A stretch of 64,000 nucleotides of DNA from Parathalassolituus penaei (GCF_026626885.1 NZ_JAPNOA010000025.1:101471-165470), one strand, 5' to 3'. Shown: positions 1 through 9,001, counted from the first letter of the stretch. Notes: generated from the sequence alone by a model not told the origin. A program made the numbers and translations.

Positions 1-1249
1 CAATACCATGTTCCAGCTCCCGGATATTGCCGGGCCAATCGCTGGTGGTCAGTTGTTGCACTGCTGATTGACTAAGGCGTAACTGGTTTATACCGAGTTT
101 GCGGCGGGCACGTTCGCTAAAATAACCTGCCAATAACGGTATATCTTCAGCTCGGTCACGTAAAGCTGGCACATGGATCGGAAAAACGCTGAGGCGGTGG
201 TAGAGATCAGCGCGGAACTGGCCATTGCTGACTTCGCCGGCCAGGTCTCGATTGGTTGCCGCAATGACTCGCACATTAACCAGTCTTGGCTGATCTTCAC
301 CGACAGTCTGGATTTCACGGTTTTGCAAGGCACGTAGCAATTTACTCTGGAGATGAAGTGGTAGTTCGCCAACTTCATCCAGAAACAGGGTGCCGCCATC
401 GGCCAGGGCGAACTTGCCGGTGCGGTTGTGATCCGCACCGGTAAAGGCCCCACGAATATGGCCAAACAATTCACTTTCAATCAGGTTTTCGGGTAACGCA
501 GCACAGTTCAGATACACCAGCGGGCCATGCGCGCGGTTTGATTGCTGATGTATGGCATTGGCTACCAACTCCTTGCCGGTACCGGTTTCACCACTGATCA
601 GGACGGTCAGATCGGAAGGAGCAACGGTATGAATACTGGCCTGTAGCTGCTGTAGGGCAGGGCTGTTGCCAATCATATCGACGCCATGAGATGGCGCATG
701 GGTCAGTTCCTGCACAAGCTGTTCGGCACGGGCCGAGTTACGTTCGAGCAGCTCCAGAGTCAGAGCGGTATTCAAGCTCGCTGCTGCCATGGCTGAAATG
801 ATTTCCAGGGTGCGTTCGGCAATATCGTCGAATTCGCCGGGTTGCAGGCTATCGAGACTCAGCACACCGATCAGACGATTTTCAAATAACAATGGCAGGC
901 CCATACAGGCATGAATGGGCAGGTTACCTTCCGATGCCAGGAGTAGGCCATCGTATGGGTCCGGTAGCGGGTATCCGCTCGGAAAGCGAACGGGTGTCAA
1001 TGAATCGCAGATGGTTTGAAAGCGCGGATGTTCGCTGATGACAAAACGGCGGCCGAGGCTGTCGGTGCTGAGTCCCTGTTGCGCCAGAGGTTTGAGGGTA
1101 TCCCCCTGACGTACCAGCAAAACGACTGCGTCGCAGCGAATTGTTCGGCGGACCGTTCCCAGCAGGCGCTGGAAGCGATCCTGACTGGTCAGGCCTCTGC
1201 TGAGGTCTAGGGCCAGTTCAATCAGCGATGCAAGCGGGATGTTTGTCAT
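1..1249 (-). CDS. norR: NorR/FhpR-type nitric-oxide-responsive sigma54 activator (3' end outside window)
   Basis: This gene runs leftward off the window, so about 416 N-terminal codons are visible and the C-terminal HTH is not. The N-terminal ~180 residues look like the NO-sensing GAF domain. A sigma54 AAA+ domain follows, with Walker A GETGTGKE (about 550-577), an intact GAFTGA loop (about 440-465) and Walker B LFLDEVGE (about 370-400). The ATG at 1249 was chosen because the frame begins MTNIPLASLIELALDLSRGL, as NorR proteins do; its ribosome site is weak. It diverges from NnrS and flavohaemoglobin genes, and the gap contains NorR-like sites, so it most likely activates that operon in response to NO. 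Because the neighbour is hmp and not norVW, the FhpR branch of the family fits equally well. Confidence 0.88.
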   Translation of the reverse strand, partial: MTNIPLASLIELALDLSRGLTSQDRFQRLLGTVRRTIRCDAVVLLVRQGDTLKPLAQQGLSTDSLGRRFVISEHPRFQTICDSLTPVRFPSGYPLPDPYDGLLLASEGNLPIHACMGLPLLFENRLIGVLSLDSLQPGEFDDIAERTLEIISAMAAASLNTALTLELLERNSARAEQLVQELTHAPSHGVDMIGNSPALQQLQASIHTVAPSDLTVLISGETGTGKELVANAIHQQSNRAHGPLVYLNCAALPENLIESELFGHIRGAFTGADHNRTGKFALADGGTLFLDEVGELPLHLQSKLLRALQNREIQTVGEDQPRLVNVRVIAATNRDLAGEVSNGQFRADLYHRLSVFPIHVPALRDRAEDIPLLAGYFSERARRKLGINQLRLSQSAVQQLTTSDWPGNIRELEHGI

Positions 1250-1298
1250 TATGACTACTCATTGTTTTTTTGACTCTTTAATAAGTAGTCATATTGAC
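1245..1298. promoter_or_regulatory. Three NorR-like enhancer sites (GT-N7-AC)
   Basis: Three GT-N7-AC elements are visible. GTCATTATGAC at 1245-1255 overlaps the norR start codon, GTTTTTTTGAC is at 1264-1274, and GTCATATTGAC is at 1288-1298. The first and third are perfect GTCA-N3-TGAC palindromes. NorR in enterobacteria is known to bind three GT-N7-AC enhancers upstream of a sigma54 promoter. These lie about 55-110 bp upstream of the -24 element at 1353, and the one over the norR start could also mediate autoregulation. Confidence 0.72.
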
Positions 1299-1350
1299 AT
1301 CAAAAGTCCAGAAGATTTTTTAAGTTGTTGATTTTAATATAAAAATATTT

Positions 1351-1367
1351 TTGGCATGTAATTGGCT
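1351..1367 (+). promoter_or_regulatory. Sigma54 (-24/-12) promoter for the NO-detoxification operon
   Basis: The element TTGGCATGTAATTGGCT keeps the invariant GG at 1353-1354 and GC at 1365-1366, separated by exactly 10 bases. Transcription would begin near 1379, about 30 bases before the ATG at 1408. The adjacent sigma54-dependent activator gene and its enhancer-like sites support the call. The -12 part (TGGCT in place of TTGCT) departs from consensus by one base. Confidence 0.7.
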
Positions 1368-1407
1368 AAAGAACTTCCAGCAGATTGTTATTGCAGGAGT
1401 TCCAATC

Positions 1408-1698
1408 ATGCCCGGTTTGTCTTTCTCTCGTTCGGCAAGTATTTACGATCCTATCGTCCCGGCATCAGCAGTGTCATGGCAGCGTCTTCTATCTTGGGGG
1501 AATCGGTTGATGGCCTTGGGGGGGCTGATGACGCTGGCGTCGGTGTGGTCTGGTTATGTGCTGGCTGACCATTTGTCGTTGCTGTTGCAGGGGCTCAGCC
1601 ATGTCAGTGCCTTGTTGTGGGCCGTCCTGATCAAGTTTGGTTTTATCATGCGTTTGTCGGCCCTTAACCGGAAGCAGTTAGGGAGTTCTCAGCCATGA
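1408..1698 (+). CDS. Small two-TM membrane protein, PpyR-like
   Basis: A 96-residue protein starts at ATG 1408 after a clear AGGAG. The frame extends upstream to a TTG at 1351, but that codon lies inside the sigma54 promoter and was rejected. Two hydrophobic segments are visible, about residues 28-52 and 57-78. The gene is first in a probable NO-induced operon and overlaps nnrS by ATGA. In Pseudomonas aeruginosa a small membrane protein (PpyR) sits between fhp and an NnrS-like gene, so the resemblance rests mainly on size, topology and context. No catalytic motif is seen and the biochemical function is unknown. Confidence 0.7.
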   Translation: MPGLSFSRSASIYDPIVPASAVSWQRLLSWGNRLMALGGLMTLASVWSGYVLADHLSLLLQGLSHVSALLWAVLIKFGFIMRLSALNRKQLGSSQP

Positions 1699-2876
1699 AG
1701 ACTAGCGCCGTTTTACACCCGGATGCACCGCTCTGGGAGTTGGCTTTTCGTCCTTTATTCCTGCTTGCTGCGATTCTGGCGGTGGTTGCCATTCTGGTAT
1801 GGCTGGGCTGGCTTGATGCCTTCTGGAATGGTGCCGGGCTGCGCTGGTCGCCACTGTACTGGCATGTTCATGAAATGCTGTTCGGTTTTGGTTTTACCGT
1901 AGCTGCCGGTTTTTTGCTGACGGCTGCGCAGAGCTGGACAGGCCAGCGCAGCTTGCATGGTTATGGTTTGCAGACACTGGTGCTGCTGTGGATTTTGCTA
2001 AGGATGCTGTTGTGGAGTTCGCTGCCTCTGCTGGTGTTGGTGGTGTTGCAAAGCAGCTGGTGGTTGCTGGTCATCTGCGCGATGGCGCGCATGCTGATTG
2101 TGGCACGTAGTAAACGCAACTATCTGTTTTTGCCAATTCTGGCTGTGATTGCACTGTTGCAACTGGCCTTTATCGTTCTGGCTGAGCATCAATCCGGTTT
2201 GGCATTGCATGTGGCTCGTACGGCGATACTGGTGTTCTGTCTGATCATCGGAGTGGTGGCCGGACGTGTGGTACCCATGTTTACCCGTAATGCAGTTGCC
2301 TCCGAACGAGTACAGTCAACTCCTGTTGCCGATCGTGTACTTCTCCTCTTGTCGGCGTTGGCAGCCATTTGTTATCTGCTCTCTGCGTTGTATCAAATGC
2401 CAATAAACCCGGGTTTCTCAATGATAGTGATTGCTCACATTCACTTGTACCGTCTGGGACATTGGGGTGGTTGGTACAGCCGCAATGAGGCCTTGTTATG
2501 GTCTCTGCATCTGGCTTATTTGGCGTTGGCAATTGGTCTGGCACTGACTGGTATGGCACTACTGACCGGCTGGATTGCAGTTGCTGATGCATTACATCTG
2601 CTTACGGTTGGTGCGATCGGTTTTCTGATCATGAGCATGATGGCACGGGTATCCCTCGGGCACACTGGCCGCCCGTTAAGGGCTCATCGTTTGATTCAGC
2701 TGGCGTTGTGTCTGCTGCTGTTTGCGGCAGCCGTTCGCCTGTTGCTGCCGATATTGTCGTGGCCCCAGCTGGGCTGGAATCTGTCTGGATTACTTTGGGC
2801 CACGGCATTTCTTCTGTTTCTACGGGTGTATGTCCCGATTCTGGTAGCTCCCCGTAGAGGGTTAGGCCACTCCTGA
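1695..2876 (+). CDS. nnrS: NnrS family haem-copper membrane protein
   Basis: This 393-residue, very hydrophobic protein has about twelve predicted membrane segments, typical of NnrS. Family features include the LAFRPLFLLAA start, HVHEMLFGF near residue 57, GRVVPMFTRNA near 195, and HLLTVGAIGFLIMSMMARVSLGHTGR near 300. NnrS proteins are haem- and copper-containing inner-membrane proteins that relieve NO stress, possibly by protecting iron-sulfur and iron pools. It overlaps the preceding small gene by 4 bp and lies 81 bp before hmp, so NorR-type, sigma54-dependent co-transcription is likely. Confidence 0.9.
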   Translation: MKTSAVLHPDAPLWELAFRPLFLLAAILAVVAILVWLGWLDAFWNGAGLRWSPLYWHVHEMLFGFGFTVAAGFLLTAAQSWTGQRSLHGYGLQTLVLLWILLRMLLWSSLPLLVLVVLQSSWWLLVICAMARMLIVARSKRNYLFLPILAVIALLQLAFIVLAEHQSGLALHVARTAILVFCLIIGVVAGRVVPMFTRNAVASERVQSTPVADRVLLLLSALAAICYLLSALYQMPINPGFSMIVIAHIHLYRLGHWGGWYSRNEALLWSLHLAYLALAIGLALTGMALLTGWIAVADALHLLTVGAIGFLIMSMMARVSLGHTGRPLRAHRLIQLALCLLLFAAAVRLLLPILSWPQLGWNLSGLLWATAFLLFLRVYVPILVAPRRGLGHS

Positions 2877-2957
2877 CGGGTTGGGAGTGGTTAACCCACT
2901 CTTGCTCGTTTCCATATCCCTGGCAAGGGGAACACGACTGTTAAAGAGGAAACTCGC

Positions 2958-4136
2958 ATGTTGTCACAACAGCACATTGAAATTGTCAAAAGTACCATTC
3001 CATTGCTGGAGCAGGCTGGACCTGCTCTGACTGAGCACTTTTACAAGCGTATGTTCAGCCACAATCCGGAGTTGTTAAACGTATTTAACCGCGCCAATCA
3101 GCGTTCTGGACGTCAGGCACTGGCCCTGTTCGAGGCGGTTGCTGCCTGGGCTCGTTATCTGGATACACCAGAGGTGCTGGTGGATGCTGTGGAACGTATC
3201 GCTAATAAACACGCGAGCCTGGATATCCAGCCGCATCAATACGCAATTGTTGGTGGGCATTTGCTGGCAACCCTTAGGGAGTTGGCTGCCGAACAATTTA
3301 CCAGTGAAGTTGAAGCCGCATGGACGGCTGCCTACGATCTGCTTGCTGATATTCTGATTCGTCGTGAAGAGGCGATTTACCAGCAAAATGAGCAACAAAA
3401 TGGTGGCTGGCGTGGTCGTCGTCGTTTCCGTCTGCTGGCTCGGGAGACAGAGTCTGCCTTGGTGAGCAGCCTGTGGCTTACACCGGTTGATGGTGGTGTC
3501 TTGCCTACTTACCAGCCCGGTCAATATCTGGGGTTGGAGCTGCAACCGGAGCCGCATGGATATCGTGCTATGCGCCAGTATTCACTGTCGACTTGCTGGC
3601 AGCCGGATCGTTACCGGATTTCGGTAAAGCGTGAAGCGCATGGGCTGGTGTCTGGTTATTTACATGATGTTCTGCAGATTGGTGATGAACTGGATGTGCT
3701 TGCTCCAGTGGGAGACTTCGTGAAGCCGGTTGGTCAGGCGCCGCTGGTGTTGATTTCGGCTGGTGTTGGGGTGACACCGCTAATGGCCATGCTGGAATCG
3801 GAGGCGTCTGAAAACAACGGTCGTCAGCTGTGGTGGCTGCATGCCTGTGCCAATGCCGGGCAACACAGCTTTCGCGAGCGAGTGGAGCAGCTGGCCGGTG
3901 AATTGCCGTTACAGACTGTTTGTTGGTACGAGGAGGCTGAATCTGGTTCTGCACAACAGCGAGCTGGGCGCATGAATCTGAGCCTTATGGCTGGCGATTT
4001 GCCATTACTGGATGGTGAATTCTGTCTCTGCGGGCCTGTTGCATTTATGCAGGTCATTCATCAGGAACTGATTCAGTTGGGTGTTGATGCAGGACGTATT
4101 CATTATGAGGTTTTTGGTCCGCATGCCCGTATGTAA
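2958..4136 (+). CDS. hmp: Flavohaemoglobin, nitric oxide dioxygenase
   Basis: The protein has 392 residues, close to the usual ~396. The globin domain (1-140) has Tyr29, Gln53 and proximal His85 (NKHAS) at the positions known in E. coli Hmp. The FAD-binding domain has RQYSLS near residue 207, and the NAD-binding domain has GVGVTPLMAML near 270 and FCLCGPVAFMQ near the end. It oxidises NO to nitrate using O2 and NAD(P)H in the cytoplasm. An AAGAGGA ribosome site precedes ATG 2958. It is the last gene of the NO operon and is followed by a terminator at 4155-4180. Confidence 0.96.
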   Translation: MLSQQHIEIVKSTIPLLEQAGPALTEHFYKRMFSHNPELLNVFNRANQRSGRQALALFEAVAAWARYLDTPEVLVDAVERIANKHASLDIQPHQYAIVGGHLLATLRELAAEQFTSEVEAAWTAAYDLLADILIRREEAIYQQNEQQNGGWRGRRRFRLLARETESALVSSLWLTPVDGGVLPTYQPGQYLGLELQPEPHGYRAMRQYSLSTCWQPDRYRISVKREAHGLVSGYLHDVLQIGDELDVLAPVGDFVKPVGQAPLVLISAGVGVTPLMAMLESEASENNGRQLWWLHACANAGQHSFRERVEQLAGELPLQTVCWYEEAESGSAQQRAGRMNLSLMAGDLPLLDGEFCLCGPVAFMQVIHQELIQLGVDAGRIHYEVFGPHARM

Positions 4137-4154
4137 TGGTTATAACACCAACAA

Positions 4155-4180
4155 AAACGGCGCTGTAAATAGCGCCGTTT
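4155..4180. terminator. Bidirectional terminator between hmp and the kinase gene
   Basis: A 10-bp perfect stem (AAACGGCGCT paired with AGCGCCGTTT) encloses a 6-base loop between two convergent genes. Its A/T-rich ends allow it to act on both strands. Confidence 0.75.
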
Positions 4181-4204
4181 CCGTTGTTCTTGTCTGATGA
4201 GTGC

Positions 4205-4843
4205 TCAGAGCACTGGCAGGAACAGGCAGACTTCAGCACCACCTTTTGGCAGGTTGCTGCAGCGCACCTTGCCAGCGGTGTCGGAGCTGGAGTGGTGTTC
4301 GGCAATCTGGCGGATCAGATACAGGCCGAGGCCGCTGCCACCGTTTTTGGTGGTGATCTGTTCGCCGTTGAGCACGCTCTGGTCAAAACCGTGGCCGTTG
4401 TCTTCGAGACGAATGGTCAGGCCGTTGTCTTGTACGGCGCTCAGGCGAATGCGGGTGGCACCGGCCTGGGCACTGTTGGTGATGAGGGTGACCAGCGCCA
4501 GATGGATCAGGTCTTCGCTGTAAAACGCCTGGATCTCTTCGGGAATATCGTTCACAAAACGGATATTCGGAAACTGCAGCTGAGTCGATTCAATGGCATC
4601 CAGTGCCGTGTCGTGTGGCCAGGCGTCGTCCATCGGGAAGTCGCGCTCTTTTTCCATGCGGAACAGGGTCATCATCTGCATGGTGTCGTTCTGCAGGCGA
4701 TTGGTGTTCTGCAAAATCGGCTTGAGCAGGTCGTGGTACTGTTCGGGTATGTGCGACAGGGCTTCCTGTTCGCAGGCCAGTAAGGTTTGCAGCTGGTTTT
4801 TGAGGTCGTGAATAACGGCCCCGACCATGTATTCAAATTTCAT
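4205..4843 (-). CDS. Sensor-less histidine kinase
   Basis: A 212-residue kinase with no sensor or membrane segment. The H-box IHDLKNQL lies near residue 11, the N-box LITNSAQAGA near 125, the G1 box DNGHGF near 155, and the G2 box GGSGLGLYLI near 175. The start is ATG 4843: it follows AGGAGG and overlaps the stop of the upstream response-regulator gene by ATGA, indicating translational coupling. The HDxKN pattern resembles NtrB-like kinases. The coupled partner is presumably the response regulator encoded just upstream. The signal sensed is not apparent. Confidence 0.85.
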   Translation of the reverse strand: MKFEYMVGAVIHDLKNQLQTLLACEQEALSHIPEQYHDLLKPILQNTNRLQNDTMQMMTLFRMEKERDFPMDDAWPHDTALDAIESTQLQFPNIRFVNDIPEEIQAFYSEDLIHLALVTLITNSAQAGATRIRLSAVQDNGLTIRLEDNGHGFDQSVLNGEQITTKNGGSGLGLYLIRQIAEHHSSSDTAGKVRCSNLPKGGAEVCLFLPVL

Positions 4844-6465
4844 TGGGCTGCCTCCTGAAGCAACCGGGTAAAACTGGCGCGCAATCGATGGTAACGATCG
4901 TAACGCTCGTCTGTGCTGGCAATGGCTCCAATACGCTGGAACAGCGGGCGACATTGCACGATAAGACTCTGGCGAAGCTGTGGATCACACTGCTTGCCCT
5001 GGGCAATGCTGACTCGTACCTGAATGGCGTTGAGCAGCACACTGATACCGGCTTCCTGATGGGAGATGGCATCATCAAACGCTCTCATGGCGGCGAACAG
5101 GTCGCCAGCCTCATACAGACTTACCCCGCGAGCATTGGTTTCATCACTGTGCTGGCGGATGACGGCTTCATCCAGTTCCTGCATCAGCTGATCCCGCTCG
5201 TCGATGGCCTCCATGGCTTGCAGCAGTTCCTTGGCCTTGACGTGATTACCAGACTGCACCAGCGCTGCTGAGAGCGCAATGGTGTCACCGGCGGCCGGGT
5301 GTTCCATCTTGTGGTAAAGCTGTTCGGCCATCAGCAGAGCGTGTCTGGCCTTGTCAGGCTGGGCACAACTCTTGAATAAACGGCCTTGCGCCAGCCAGCT
5401 GCGCAGCTGGATAGCGGGTTGTTGACTGAAGTCGTTGAGGACCTCATTGAGAGCGCGCGCCACTTTATCGCTCAAACGTTTGTATGTCACCCGATCTGAC
5501 TCAATCAGCTGATTGGCGGCATCGGCAAAGCGAAAATAGGATTCGGCGTTTTTGTAACAGGAATGACGACCGAGCCGCACCACCTGTTCCCAGGCATTGG
5601 CGGCCACTTCCCAGTTCTGCTGACGATCCGCCAGTTGGCCCAGTTCACTCTGACGTAACACGGCCTTGGGAGAAATAGAGGCGGCTTTTTGTAACAACTG
5701 CAGGGCGTAATCGGCGTCGCCCATACTCAGATAAATACGTGCCATCCAGTCGTAACACTGCACGTAGCGGGGATGGCTGCGCAGAATATCCTTGAGCAGG
5801 GCAATTGCACTTAACGAGTCACCGAGATGATGCAGGCAAATGGCTTGCCCAAGGCGCGCCCACGACACCTTGTGTTCGTTGAGCAGGCTGGAATAAACCC
5901 GGATGGCGTTGTTGTACTCCTCCTTGTGCATGTACAGGGGGCCAAGAATGCGGGTAATCGGCCCCAGCATACGTGGCATTTCGAGCAGCAGGCTGTTGGC
6001 CAGTTCGATGGCCTTGTCCTGCTGGCGGCGATTCATGGCCTGATACAGCGGCGACAGCTGGCGCCGGATTTCGAAAATCCGCCACAGGCGTTGTCCTAAC
6101 ATACCCATGGTGATGGGTTTGGTGAGATAGGCATCGGGTTCGTATTCGAGGGCGCCCATCACCATATCGGCGGCGTTTTCACCGGTGATCATGACAAACA
6201 CCGAGTCGTAGCGCAGGCGGCCGCTGTAACGGGCTTCTTCCAGTACCTGCTGGCCGTCACGGCCTTTGCCGAGGTTGTAGTCGGACAGGATCAGGTCGTA
6301 GTCATTATTGCGGATCAGCTCGGTGGCCTGATCACCATCCATGGCGGTATCAATCCGTTTGGCACCGAGTTCGGTGGCCATCCGTTTGATCGAGCTACGA
6401 GCTTCCACCATGTCATCAATGACCAGCAGGCGCAGGTTATCCAGTGACGGTTTTGATGGAGGCAT
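4840..6465 (-). CDS. Response regulator with long TPR-type C-terminal region
   Basis: An N-terminal receiver domain (about 10-135) has the acidic pair in LLVIDD, the phospho-acceptor Asp in DLILSDYNLGKG, Thr in VMITGEN and Lys in YLTKPI. The rest (about 140-540) is helical and contains TPR-like units such as YNNAIRVYSSLLNEHKVSWARL and AIALLKDILRSHPRYVQCYDW. No DNA-binding or enzymatic output domain is visible, so output is probably through protein interaction. ATG 6465 (MPPSKPSL) was preferred; ATG 6474 or 6519 remain possible. It is coupled to the histidine kinase downstream. Confidence 0.85.
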   Translation of the reverse strand: MPPSKPSLDNLRLLVIDDMVEARSSIKRMATELGAKRIDTAMDGDQATELIRNNDYDLILSDYNLGKGRDGQQVLEEARYSGRLRYDSVFVMITGENAADMVMGALEYEPDAYLTKPITMGMLGQRLWRIFEIRRQLSPLYQAMNRRQQDKAIELANSLLLEMPRMLGPITRILGPLYMHKEEYNNAIRVYSSLLNEHKVSWARLGQAICLHHLGDSLSAIALLKDILRSHPRYVQCYDWMARIYLSMGDADYALQLLQKAASISPKAVLRQSELGQLADRQQNWEVAANAWEQVVRLGRHSCYKNAESYFRFADAANQLIESDRVTYKRLSDKVARALNEVLNDFSQQPAIQLRSWLAQGRLFKSCAQPDKARHALLMAEQLYHKMEHPAAGDTIALSAALVQSGNHVKAKELLQAMEAIDERDQLMQELDEAVIRQHSDETNARGVSLYEAGDLFAAMRAFDDAISHQEAGISVLLNAIQVRVSIAQGKQCDPQLRQSLIVQCRPLFQRIGAIASTDERYDRYHRLRASFTRLLQEAAQ

Positions 6466-6595
6466 TGGCAACATTCCCGGATGAATTCCGAAAGTGTAGC
6501 AAAGCTGTTTACCCGACAATGGCGCATAGCACTCTTGTCAGGCTCGGCGTAGGCCGTACACTGCGAGGCTTTCAGGTTATGGTGAGGATAGGGTT

Positions 6596-7501
6596 GTGAC
6601 ACAACTGTCCGGATGGCTGATGATCGCCGTTATTCGAATGCTGGGCATGATCCCGCTGGGGCAGGCCCAGGCCATTGGTCGGCTGCTGGGGCGTTACCTG
6701 TATGCACGCCGTACCCGCGCCCGTGAAGTGGCCCGGGTCAATCTGGCGGCGGTGTATCCCGACAAGACTGAACCGGAACGTGAAGCCCTGCTGCGTACTA
6801 CTTTGCTGCATAACGGTATGGCTGGTGCCGAGATGGGAACCTTCTGGGGCCGTAGCAATGACGAGCTGCTGGGTCTGGTGCGTCAGGTACATAACGTTGA
6901 GCTGTTTCAGGCCGCGCTGGCCGATACCCGTGGTTTGCTGGTGATGGCGCCCCATATCGGTAACTGGGAATTGCTGAACACCTACGTGGCGGCGCATTGT
7001 GAAATTGCCATCATGTACAAACCGGCACGTAACCCGGTATTCAGTGAGTGGATGAAAAAACGTCGTGAGAACTCCGGGGCGGTGATGGTACCAACCACTC
7101 CGACCGGTGTTCGTACCCTGTTCAAGACCCTGCAAAAAGGCGGCAACGCCGGTTTTCTGCCAGATCAGGAGCCGGAGGAACGCAGTGGTTTGCTGGTGCC
7201 GTTTATGGGAATGCCGGCGTTAACCGCCCGTATGCCGTTTGAACTGTTCCAGCGTACCGGCGCGCGCGCGATTATTGCCGCCTGTATTCGTCGTCCGGAT
7301 GCTGATGGTTTTGATCTGCATTTTATGGAGCCAGACGCACGCCTGTACTCCGACGATGCCGAAGTGGCCTGTACTGAACTGAACCGTTGTGTGGAACGGG
7401 TAGTGGCACTGGCACCTGAGCAGTACCAGTGGACCTACAAACGCTTCAAGCGTCAGGGCGAAGGCAAGCCGAACCCGTACAAGGCGGCCGGAGTGCCATA
7501 A
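6596..7501 (+). CDS. Lipid A acyltransferase family protein (LpxL/HtrB-like)
   Basis: This 301-residue protein begins at GTG 6596 after GAGGA. It has one N-terminal membrane segment and the HX4E acyltransferase motif in APHIGNWELL near residue 119. GFLPDQEPEE near 187 and YQWTYKRFKRQ at the end are typical of the lysophospholipid/lipid A acyltransferase family. It would transfer an acyl chain to a lipid A precursor at the inner membrane. A second family member lies at 34539-35456, so this copy may act on a different position or chain. A homologue occupies a similar place before trkA in Pseudomonas. Confidence 0.85.
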   Translation: MTQLSGWLMIAVIRMLGMIPLGQAQAIGRLLGRYLYARRTRAREVARVNLAAVYPDKTEPEREALLRTTLLHNGMAGAEMGTFWGRSNDELLGLVRQVHNVELFQAALADTRGLLVMAPHIGNWELLNTYVAAHCEIAIMYKPARNPVFSEWMKKRRENSGAVMVPTTPTGVRTLFKTLQKGGNAGFLPDQEPEERSGLLVPFMGMPALTARMPFELFQRTGARAIIAACIRRPDADGFDLHFMEPDARLYSDDAEVACTELNRCVERVVALAPEQYQWTYKRFKRQGEGKPNPYKAAGVP

Positions 7502-7534
7502 AAATATGGGTGGTCGGGCGGTTTCTGGCGCGTA

Positions 7535-8983
7535 TCAGGCGCGCCAGAAGGCCGGGCTGATCAGTACCAGCAGGGTAAAAATCTCCAGTCGCCCGAGCAA
7601 CATGGTGAACGACAGAATCCACTTGGCGGCATCACCAATATCACCGTAGTGAGTGGCCACTGCACCGAGACCCGGACCGAGGTTGTTGAGGCAGGCACCA
7701 ACCGCTGAAAACGCCGTGACGTGATCAATACCGGTGGCCAGCAACAGCAGCATCATCACCATATAGGTCATGATGTAGAGCGCAAAAAATCCCCATACCG
7801 CTTCCAGCACCCGTTCATTCACCGCCTGCCGTCCGACCTTCACCGGAATCACAGCATTGGGGTGAATCAGGCGTTTGATCTCGCGATAGCCCTGGCGAAA
7901 AATCAGCAGGATACGAATGGCTTTCATGCCACCTCCCGTGGAACCGGCACAGCCTCCCACAAACGCCATCATGAATAACAGCACCGGCAGGAAAATCGGC
8001 CATGATGAGAAGTCGGCGGTGCCAAAACCTGTGGTGGTGGCCACCGATACCACTTCAAAAATACCGTAGCGGATGGAGTCGCTGAGGTCGTAGGTTTCGG
8101 TCAGCCACAACGCTGGAATGGTCAGGAAAATCCCGCCAAAAATCACAAAGAAGAAAAACTTCACTTCGGAATCGCGCAGGTAATGGCTGATGGAGTGATA
8201 ACGCCAGGCGAAGAAGTGCAGGGCAAAGTTGATCGACGAGATCAGCATAAAAAACACGGCAATCATCTCTATCACCGGGCTGTCGAAATAGCCGAGAGAT
8301 GCATCATGGGTGGAGAATCCACCAATCGCCACGGTGGCAAAACTGTGGCCAACCGCATCAAACAGGGTCATCCCTGCCGCCCAGTAACCAAGGGCACAGA
8401 GGATGGTCAGGATCATGTAGATGTACCACAGCGCCTTGGCGGTTTCGGTGATTCGCGGCGTCAGTTTCGAGTCTTTCAGCGGCCCTGGAATCTCGGCGCG
8501 GAACAGCTGCATACCGCCAATCCCCAGCATCGGCAGAATCGCTACCGCCAGCACAATCAACCCCATACCGCCCAGCCACTGCAGCTGCTGGCGATACCAG
8601 AGAATACTCTGCGGCAGGTCATCAAGGCCGGTCATGATGGTGGCACCGGTGGTGGTCCAGCCGGACAGGGATTCAAAAAAGGCGTCGGTGAAACTCAGGC
8701 CGGGGCTTTGCGCCAGCATAAACGGGAATGACCCCGACAGTGCCAGCACCAGCCAGAACAGCACGGTGATGACAAAACCGTCACGGGTACGCAGGTCGTT
8801 ATGAACGTTGTAGACCGGCGCCCAGCACATAAAACCGAGACCAAAGGTGGCCAGCAGAGCGGTTGTGAACGCCACGATGGCTCCGTCCTGGTAATACCAG
8901 GACACCATTATGGGGGGCAGCATGGTGAGGCTGAAGAGCATCAGAAAGATACCCAGCACCCTCGAAATAACTGAAAAATTCAT
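7535..8983 (-). CDS. trkH: Trk potassium uptake membrane subunit TrkH
   Basis: At 482 residues it matches the family length. It is a polytopic inner-membrane protein with the selectivity-filter-like pore loops of Trk/Ktr, including SGWTTTGATIM, GHSFATVAIGGFSTHD, TTTGFGTADF and GACLNNLGPGL. It imports K+ together with the cytoplasmic NAD-binding regulator TrkA, encoded 18 bp upstream in the same leftward operon. The def-fmt-rsmB-trkA order upstream is conserved in gammaproteobacteria. Confidence 0.95.
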   Translation of the reverse strand: MNFSVISRVLGIFLMLFSLTMLPPIMVSWYYQDGAIVAFTTALLATFGLGFMCWAPVYNVHNDLRTRDGFVITVLFWLVLALSGSFPFMLAQSPGLSFTDAFFESLSGWTTTGATIMTGLDDLPQSILWYRQQLQWLGGMGLIVLAVAILPMLGIGGMQLFRAEIPGPLKDSKLTPRITETAKALWYIYMILTILCALGYWAAGMTLFDAVGHSFATVAIGGFSTHDASLGYFDSPVIEMIAVFFMLISSINFALHFFAWRYHSISHYLRDSEVKFFFFVIFGGIFLTIPALWLTETYDLSDSIRYGIFEVVSVATTTGFGTADFSSWPIFLPVLLFMMAFVGGCAGSTGGGMKAIRILLIFRQGYREIKRLIHPNAVIPVKVGRQAVNERVLEAVWGFFALYIMTYMVMMLLLLATGIDHVTAFSAVGACLNNLGPGLGAVATHYGDIGDAAKWILSFTMLLGRLEIFTLLVLISPAFWRA

Positions 8984-9001
8984 TAACGCGAACGTCCCTG
9001 A

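Noticed and set aside
1299..1350. FNR/ANR box at TTGATTTTAATATA before the NO operon
   Set aside because: Only the left half matches TTGAT-N4-ATCAA.
1351..1407. TTG start at 1351 for the small membrane protein
   Set aside because: It lies inside the sigma54 promoter, upstream of the expected transcription start; ATG 1408 has a good ribosome site.
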